Below are positions 46,296-53,579 of a stretch of DNA of 53,579 bases, piece by piece. Each line of letters opens with the position of its first letter. The stretch's first letter is position 1. The position numbers were made by a program, and so were the translations under genes. Under the pieces are notes generated by a model, which had not been told where the DNA came from, searched no databases, and was given only the letters and a program-made list of their open reading frames with translations. This DNA is from Xanthoparmelia taractica (lineage: Eukaryota; Ascomycota; Lecanoromycetes; Lecanorales; Parmeliaceae): contig JANQBS010000261.1 of the NCBI GenBank assembly GCA_033085395.1, forward strand, positions 1 to 53,579, given 5' to 3'.

Positions 46296-48000
46296 GTTGA
46301 GCCAAAGAGAAGCGAAAATGCTGAGCTATGGGGTCCCGCCTTGGTCGTACGACCCGCGGACAGGTAAGGAGGCGAAGATTTCGACTGAGTCTAAGAGTGG
46401 TAGAGCGATGTTTCCCCTTGAGACGGAGTATGAGTAGAAGGGAAGAGAGCAAAAGGGAAATTGTGGTCGGAGATGAAGAGTTGATACCGTGTGCGCAAAA
46501 TTTCTTCCTAGACGTTATGGTTAGTATGGCTGCATGAGCCACGTTTCCTTTACTACTCCACAGTGCGAAAACATGGTTAAAAAGCGCCCTTTACGACGTT
46601 ACGGGGAGCTTTCTTCCCCTATACAAGAGATGAATGGTTGAGCAGATAGTGTTTCAGGATTTACCCTTACGGACTGCCTGAAGTTCTAGTAAGTTAATCA
46701 TAAGCTTGTAATTAGAATGTTAGCCATGCTTAAAGTAGTCTCGTGCTGGTTTCTGAGTAACATAGTGCAACGAGTATGATTTGTTTGACTCTTGCCTTTA
46801 TAGACGCCAGGCCCTATCTTGCGTCCTCCTTCCCGTCTCCCTCCTCACACCACCATCTTTCAGGATCTTCCCCAACAAACCCCACCTCACCAACTTCTCA
46901 TCGCCAGCAGCTTCTCAAAACCAGCATCCTTGACCGCTCCAACAGACGGCGCCCACGGACCTCTTCGTCTTCGATAGATAGTTCCGCGTCGTTTTTGAAC
47001 TTTGGAGCTGGGGTAGTTGCTGTGGTCTTGGCTGCTCTCGTCCTATTCACATCTGGCGAAACCTCTGAGATTCCGTTCGCATTAGCGGCCTTGTCGTCCC
47101 ATAGCAGGACATTCTGGCCGTTATTTACCCACAAGGGACTCTAAACTGGCATTTCGAAAGACTAGTTGTTGCAATTATTGGGTATACCGAGGAAATGCTC
47201 GAGCGGCATTCGGACCCTACTACGCAGTGATATATTAAGCTGAACCGAGATCCCATCGACTCTTACTTTGAGATCTACATTGGGCGAAGCTGCGGCGGAT
47301 ACAAGTCGCAGTACACCAGGTGTGGGATCTTGGGAGTCCTTATGCAGGGAAAGCCAGGTTCGGCAGCTACCAATGAATCGCTTGCTTTGGGATCCAGTAA
47401 AAGGCGGTAAGCCTACAAGTACAAGGCCCAAGGTGTACCTTACTTCATGAGCATACGTGCGTCTGCCGGGCTTTACGAATTAACTTTTGTCTTGAAAGCA
47501 CAGGTGTGCAGCCAGCCAACATAATATTTGGTTTCGATGCCGGCAGATGATGATAGGCACGGCTATAGAGCCAATACTCGGATATCTATTTCGGCAATGG
47601 ACCAGTTTGGGGAGGACGGTGGCGGTTGATAGCCAGACACTGGTAATCTCGGGTGAAGGATATACAGTTTCGCAGGAGCCTCGTCTTCGGAGCGTCGCTT
47701 ATTGCTCCTTTATTGCGCCATGGAAGCCACTGACAAGCGCATTCGAAGGAGGAAGGTTGTAGCTGAATTATATGGTTCTCAGGAGAAAGGACAGCGACAG
47801 TGATCTCTCAATCTCGCCACTCAATGATGGGAACTTCTAATCATTTTTCGATTGGCTGTAAGCATGTTAGAGATTGTAGACATGGCATCCTTGCGCTTTT
47901 TTCGCCAAGAAGACAGAAATCTGCCCCGACCTCACCCCCAATTGGGGTTCGGGTGAGCGCCGCCCTATTGTCGCGCGATCTAAGTGATCGTCGCGCGAGA
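46296..48000. other. intergenic up to the right AT block
   Basis: No gene I can defend. A minus-strand frame at 46,898-47,134 reads WVNNGQNVLLWDDKAANANG, then SPDVNRTRAAKTT, and another at 47,162-47,431 is open, but neither has an ATG in good context, a motif, or a joining splice pair. Confidence 0.5.
47936..47998. repeat. GC-rich palindrome and hairpin at the isochore border
   Basis: CCCCAATTGGGG (47,936-47,947) is a perfect 12-bp palindrome. TCGCGCGATC (47,971-47,980) pairs with GATCgtcGCGCGA (47,986-47,998), with a 5-base loop and a 3-base bulge. The pair lies just before the drop into AT-rich sequence and may mark a mobile-element end. Confidence 0.5.
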
Positions 48001-51000
48001 GGAAGATAATCTTGAGTGACTGCGTCCCTCGTGTAAGTGAGCTGCTATCTGATTCTCACTTTTTAGAAACTATTACATTTCTCTTTCACGCGAGTGATTA
48101 ATTCGTGAGTACTTAGATAGATCTATAGCGACTAAATCGACGACTTAGGTCATAGACTTTCAGAGCTAACTTTTAAAAGTGTGTCTACTTAATTTAAGCT
48201 CTTTTTAATTATTCTTTTTATCTTTCTTAATACTCTTAATTTATTATTTTTTAACTCTCTTTTTTCTTTTTCTTTCTCTTCTCGCTTATATAATTTATAT
48301 AATTTTTTATTTCTTTATTCTTATCTCGAGATTATTCGCTCGAATCTATACTTTAAATCTATCGAGCTACGACGAATCGCTTTAGACTTTAACGCTACTA
48401 ATCTCTATCGAAAAGATTCTCTCTATAATCTTCTATCTTTCGTATATCTAACTTTATTATTTTTATTATCTTTAGTAAGATACTATCTCTAAGAATTATT
48501 CTTAATAATTCTCTTTCTACGCTCTCTCGATTACTATCTTCTTATTTATATCTTTCTCGTTATTCTTACGTTTCGTCGCTACAACGAGCTATAAAAGATT
48601 AGCGTAATAATAACGAAGGTGTTAGCGCAATAGAGTCTTTATTAAAGCTATATATCTACTTTAACTTAACTATCTTTCTAATACTTCTCTTTTTCTCTCT
48701 TTCTTTTAAAATTATATTAAATATACTTTTAATCTTAGAGGTAGCTATATTATTATTAAAATTTAGAAAATTTCTTAAAGAACGATAATCGAAATACTTT
48801 ACAAAGCTAATACTATATATAAGACTCTTTTAAGAATATCAAGAAATTTTAAGCGAAACTTTCGTCGCGCGACTTTAAAAACGACGCTCTATTTCAATTC
48901 GAACTATATTCTTTTTCATCGCTAATCTTAAATCTTATTTATAATAAATTTCTAATACTTACTCTTCGAAGCTAATTCTAGCTTCTTTAACTTATTTAAT
49001 TTCAATCTCTTTATTTCTTTTCTAAGTATTTTATTTTTAACTTATCTTCTTCTTAATCTCCCTACTTATTAATTCACGCTCTTAAACTCTCTTAAATATA
49101 AGCTTTTTTATAGAATCTTCTAAACGAGTTTAAAGCTATAGTAATTTAAAAGATAACTATATTAAGTCTTTTATAATAGCGCTAAAATCGTCGTTATTCG
49201 TAATCTATTATAATTTATCGAGTTATTTATATTTATTTATTTTATCGATTATTACTTTTCATATCGTAACTTTAAGAGAAAGTCTTAACTTTAATATTAA
49301 CGTATCTTCTAATCTTCGTTTTTAAGTAATTTCTACGCTATATAAATTTAATCTTAAATCTATTAAATAAATTCTATAAATTTTTATTTTTCGACTCTCT
49401 ATCTTATTTCGATTTCTTAAATCTATAATTAATATACGTCGAATTTAATAAGTTTTTATATTTAAAATAATAATTAAAATTTAAGTAATTTAAATACTTC
49501 TAGCGTATATTATATATATTTTATTTATATTAGACGAATAAATTTAGAAGATTATTAAGATTAAAGCTTATTAAAAAGTAGTTATCGTAATAGCACTTAT
49601 TCTATTAGATATTAAGGCTAATTTTATATTTATTATCTATTTAATTTAATAGATAATTAAGATAATTAAATCTCTTTACATTAAGCTATTAAAAATAAAT
49701 CTATTACTATTATAGAGATCTTAAAGACTATAGATATCTATTTAAATATCGAGACTATTAAAGACTAAATACTAGACTTAATTTTCATTTTATATTATAA
49801 TAGTCCTATATTAATATTACGTGAAAATAAGAAGTTTAAGCTAATAGTAAAACGATATATCTCGATCTATATCTTAATCTTTGTTACAATTATCTTATAT
49901 ATATCTATTATCGCAATCACCTTCAACGACGACTTCTTCGAGACCGTCAACTAATATCTTACATTTACGCCCTTGATTGAATTCTTAGCTTATTCTTATT
50001 TCGCTTCGCTATTGCTTCTTCGAACGAGCGAACGATCGCTACTAACTTTATTAATTATTATTAAACGATCGAATGCGATTACGTTTATTATTAGCGTTTA
50101 GCTATCGATTCTAATAGTTTCTAGATAAAGTATTTATATTTTCTCGATCGCTAGTAATCTAGAGTTACTAGCGACTCTTAGAAAGCTAACGCTATTAGAC
50201 TTACGTAGCTTATAGCTACTACTATTATTAATAATTATTATTATTATTCTAATAGTTATTACTATAAGAAATAAAAAATATATTTCTATAAGAATTCGAG
50301 TTTTTATAAGATCTATAGAGTCTATTAAAGCTAAATTCGTTATTATATAGACGAAAGAAATTTTAAGAATTAAAGAGTTAAGAATTAGAATTACGAAAGA
50401 AGAAGTAATTAAATTAATCTTATAACTATCTACTATAATATAATAATTCTTAGCGATTTAAAGATATCGAGAATCTAGTTTTATTAATACTATAAATTTA
50501 AAATTAGATATTCTTTTAATATCGAAGCTCTTAAAAAAGACTAAAAATTATAAAGCTATTTATTAAACGTAATAGATTAAGTTATAGCTCGCTATCTATA
50601 TATTTATAGACGAGTAGTATTTAAGCTATTTTTATAGAGACGATATTAATATTCTTAGTATAAAGTACTATAGTAAAGACGTATTCTACTAGATTTCGAC
50701 GAGTACGAGTATTCTTTATAGAGTATCTATCTACTTCTAAAGTAGCTAAGAATGTACTAGACGAGTCTTGAAATCGTACTTCTAATATATTATACTATTT
50801 CTTAATACTATCGATATCGTTTTATAGTTCGATTCGACTAAGATAAACAAGCTTATAAGTATATTAGTACTTGACGATATCTAGTAGATATATATTAAAA
50901 TTCTATCGTAGTATCGTATAAATTATAATAATAGTCTTAAAACGAAGTCGATTTATAAAGCTAAAGAAGTAAAGATATTATAATAGATACTATAGTTATT

Positions 51001-51836
51001 TTAATTTTAATCGATATTACTATAGAATTAGAATCGAAGTAATTAATATTACGAGGTCGAAACGAGAAAGAGAGTTCTATACGAGCTACTTAATCTAGTA
51101 GAATAGCTAGATTACTAATAGAAGTATTTATATTTAGATTTATCTAGATAGTAGTAGTAGTAGCTATAAACTAAGCTACGATTACTTATACTTTCTTATT
51201 AATAATTTAATAAATAGTAATTTTATTTATAACTAGCTTTTTAGTCTAATAGATTAATTATAAATAGTTTCGTTCGCTAAAATTAAAGAAGTAACTCTTA
51301 TAAAAGCTAATAGTTCTATAATTAATAAGATAGATTAAGAATATTTAGATATCGCTGGATAGATATATTTTCGAAAGAATTACTTAATTAATAAAGTATC
51401 TTTTAGATAGTAGATCTATTTATCGAAGATCTTTATAGTACGGTAATTAGATATTAAATTTATCTTCTAATAAGTAGAAAAGAATAGTTCTTTAAAAATT
51501 TAATTTAATTTTATAGTAATCGAATACGTACGTAGATAGTTATTAGTAATAAAAATAGTAATAATAGTAACGTCTTATAGAAGCTAATAAAATTTCTTAG
51601 AAAGTTCTTCTATAAATATAACGATCTAATACATAATATGTATTAAATTCTTAGTAGAAGCTAATATAGAAGTAGAAGTAGTAGTAGTAGTAGAAGTTAA
51701 TAGAGTACTCGAAGTTAAGCTAAAAGAAGCTACTATAGTAACTTTTTAGATCGTTTCGATAAGAAATCGATCGTTAATAAGAAACTTAATAAGCTTAATA
51801 ATAGGCGTTATAAAACGAATAAAATATAGTAAGACT

Positions 51837-52112
51837 TACGGGTCGGAAAGGTGTGGTATATTTGATGATATGGGATTAGTTTTTCGAATACCATATCGAA
51901 AGATATGAGATATCCCATACTCTTATTGAGTTTTTAATAAATATATTACGTGATATTTTTTTATATTCTAAAAATACGTAATAAGCTTAAGCGAACGCTT
52001 ATATAGTTATAAAATTCTATAAATAGATTAAAAAGATATAATTTTTTAAAAAAAGTTAAAAAAAAGTTAAAAACGACTATGTTCAATAGATACCATATCT
52101 TTCCGACCCGTA
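51837..52112 (+). mobile_element. hAT-type MITE, copy 3 (complete, 276 bp)
   Basis: It begins TACGGGTCGGAAAGGTGTGG and ends CTTTCCGACCCGTA. It has exactly the same length as copy 2 and lies in inverted orientation relative to copies 1 and 2. It is flanked by an exact 8-bp duplication GTAAGACT at 51,829-51,836 and 52,113-52,120. The internal sequence matches copy 2 (for example the GTTAAAAACGACTATGTTCA segment near the right end). No coding capacity was seen. Confidence 0.9.
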
Positions 52113-52430
52113 GTAAGACTATAAGAAGAAAAATAAATAGATAAATAGCTTACTTCTAATTATAGTAATAGAAAAGATATAGAATAGAATAGAATATTAG
52201 CTATACTATTATTGTATAGTAAAGTATATAATATAACTTTTAGATACTATCTTAATATTAACTAGAATAGTATCTACTTACGTAATAAACTAAATTTCTT
52301 TAAGAAATAAACTAGCTCGATTATAACTACGCTAGTCTCTTTAAATATACGCTAGCTTGAATAAACTTAATTTACTATTTAGTTCGTATAGAATATTAGT
52401 TAAAAAGATATAGAATAGAATAGAATAGAA

Positions 52431-52500
52431 TACGGGCCGGAAAGATCTGGTATATTTGGTGAAATATTTCATACCATATCGTACCATATTATATCATGAA
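52431..52500 (+). mobile_element. single MITE-like terminus (hAT family, other end not found)
   Basis: TACGGGCCGGAAAGATCTGG followed by TATATTTGGTG resembles the left end of copy 3 but the following sequence diverges after about 30 bases. It is either a truncated or rearranged copy, or the left end of a longer, possibly autonomous relative whose right end lies beyond the window. The right border given here is arbitrary. Confidence 0.5.
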
Positions 52501-53579
52501 AGAGTATCATAGAGGGGTTATATTAGATCACTTATAAAGATATAAAATAGAAAATTACTAATATCATGAAATGATCTAAGAAATTTCTAATATATATAGA
52601 GATATTTTATAATATAGATTATTTCTTATATTAGGTGACGAATAAGATAAGAAAATTCCAGGTTAATATATAAGTTAGGGCGAAATTAGCTTAAGCAATT
52701 ATTAAACTCCGATACTTAATAAATAATATTAAGATAAACTCTCTTCTAATTTAATCTCGCTAAGTAAATATAGCTATTTTAATAAATAATAGCTAGAATA
52801 ATAACTATAATATATTATTTTCTTAAATTATAATCTACGTAAGATCGCCAAGCCGATCTCTTTTCTAATCACTTATAGAACGATTTTAAATTATCTCTCT
52901 TATTCTTTTCGTAGATCTTTAATCTATAAAGATTAATTCTCTATTACTTTACGTTTACTTCTCTTCTCTTAATTAAAGAATAATTAATAAATAGAATTCT
53001 AATAAAAAAGAATTAATTTCTTACTTAAGTTAATCTAGAGAGTATTTTATTATTATTACTAATATAATTAATATTAGAAATCTCCTCTATCTAATAATTC
53101 CGAATTTTTTAATTAATCTATCTAGCTTCAAGTAATATATTAAGATCTCTCTCTAAGTTTAATATATTTAATTCGTAGCTATTTTATTAATATTCTATAT
53201 AAGAAATTATTATTAAGGTCCGAAATATTAAAGGCGAATAGCTTTTTTAATTATTATATAATCGCTTAGCCCACAAGAAACATCGCTTATAAGCTATAGC
53301 TTCACCAGATACGACTAAGATATCTCTAGTCACACGTATTATTATTGAGATCTAAGACTCTAAGCTTTTTTATTAATCAAGAATTAATAAACTCTTAAGA
53401 TAAGTAAAAGATATTTAATTAAGATTAGAAATTCAAGTTATAACTAGAATAATAAGTAGAATACTAATCTTCTCTTTTATATCACTGAAATTAATTATTA
53501 TCCGACACTTCTATCGTCTTTTCGATCTTATTAATAATATTATTAAGCGACTCTACGCGACTTCTTACTCGTTTAGCCC

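Larger units (their letters stand above)
48001..53579. other. AT-rich RIP-degraded block (right isochore)
   Basis: Composition changes sharply within about 150 bases after 48,000. TpA is dominant, CpA/TpG scarce, and all frames are full of stops. I could not assign the bulk to an element class: no RT, integrase or transposase motif survives clearly in the frames I read. A full MITE (51,837-52,112) and a MITE-like end (52,431) are the recognisable parts. A slightly less mutated patch at about 53,265-53,335 may be a different sequence. Confidence 0.85.

Noticed and set aside
46898..47431. Two minus-strand frames with partly protein-like composition
   Set aside because: There is no ATG in good context, no domain, and no splice pair joining them; left as intergenic.

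Overview
The window comes from a filamentous ascomycete (Pezizomycotina). Genes have several short introns of about 47-90 nt with GT(or GC)...AG borders, proteins match fungal families (glucose-repressible Grg-1, Xpt1, Atg22, NACHT-ankyrin NLR, fungal RBR ligase), and a GC-balanced gene island lies between two very AT-rich blocks in which CpA/TpG are scarce and TpA is abundant. That is the appearance of repeat-induced point mutation (RIP) and AT-isochores. All calls come from reading the sequence; no database search was run.

Layout. 1-~9,000 is a RIP-degraded block holding two copies of a chromodomain-bearing Ty3/gypsy element in head-to-head (inverted) arrangement, with 276-bp hAT-type MITEs inserted in one copy. 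~9,080-16,190 is mostly gene-poor, with decayed tandem repeats and one small unknown three-exon gene (12,457-13,301). 16,191-26,021 carries a four-TM membrane protein, grg-1 (minus), a xanthine phosphoribosyltransferase, and a divergent pair: an amino-acid permease (minus) and an Atg22-like vacuolar amino-acid exporter (plus). The pair shares a promoter with a GATA-factor palindrome. 27,470-32,362 is a broken NACHT-ankyrin NLR gene with three in-frame stops and two frame breaks. 33,324-35,588 is a convergent pair: a TDT/SLAC1-type malate (anion) transporter and a beta-carbonic anhydrase. 37,024-39,745 is an RBR ubiquitin ligase. 40,559-46,295 contains two diverged paralogues (355 and 374 aa) of a protein family I do not recognise, with NLS-like tails. 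From ~48,000 to the end there is a second RIP block with another full MITE and one more MITE-like terminus.

How parts fit. The permease/Atg22 pair suggests nitrogen-regulated handling of plasma-membrane and vacuolar amino-acid pools. The carbonic anhydrase/TDT pair suggests CO2/bicarbonate-organic acid physiology. The NLR remnant and the MITE/retroelement blocks show that the region sits in dynamic, RIP-exposed genome territory. The most novel items are the unrecognised paralogue pair, the MITE family with exact 8-bp target duplications and matching empty sites, and an apparently high number of GC-AG introns.
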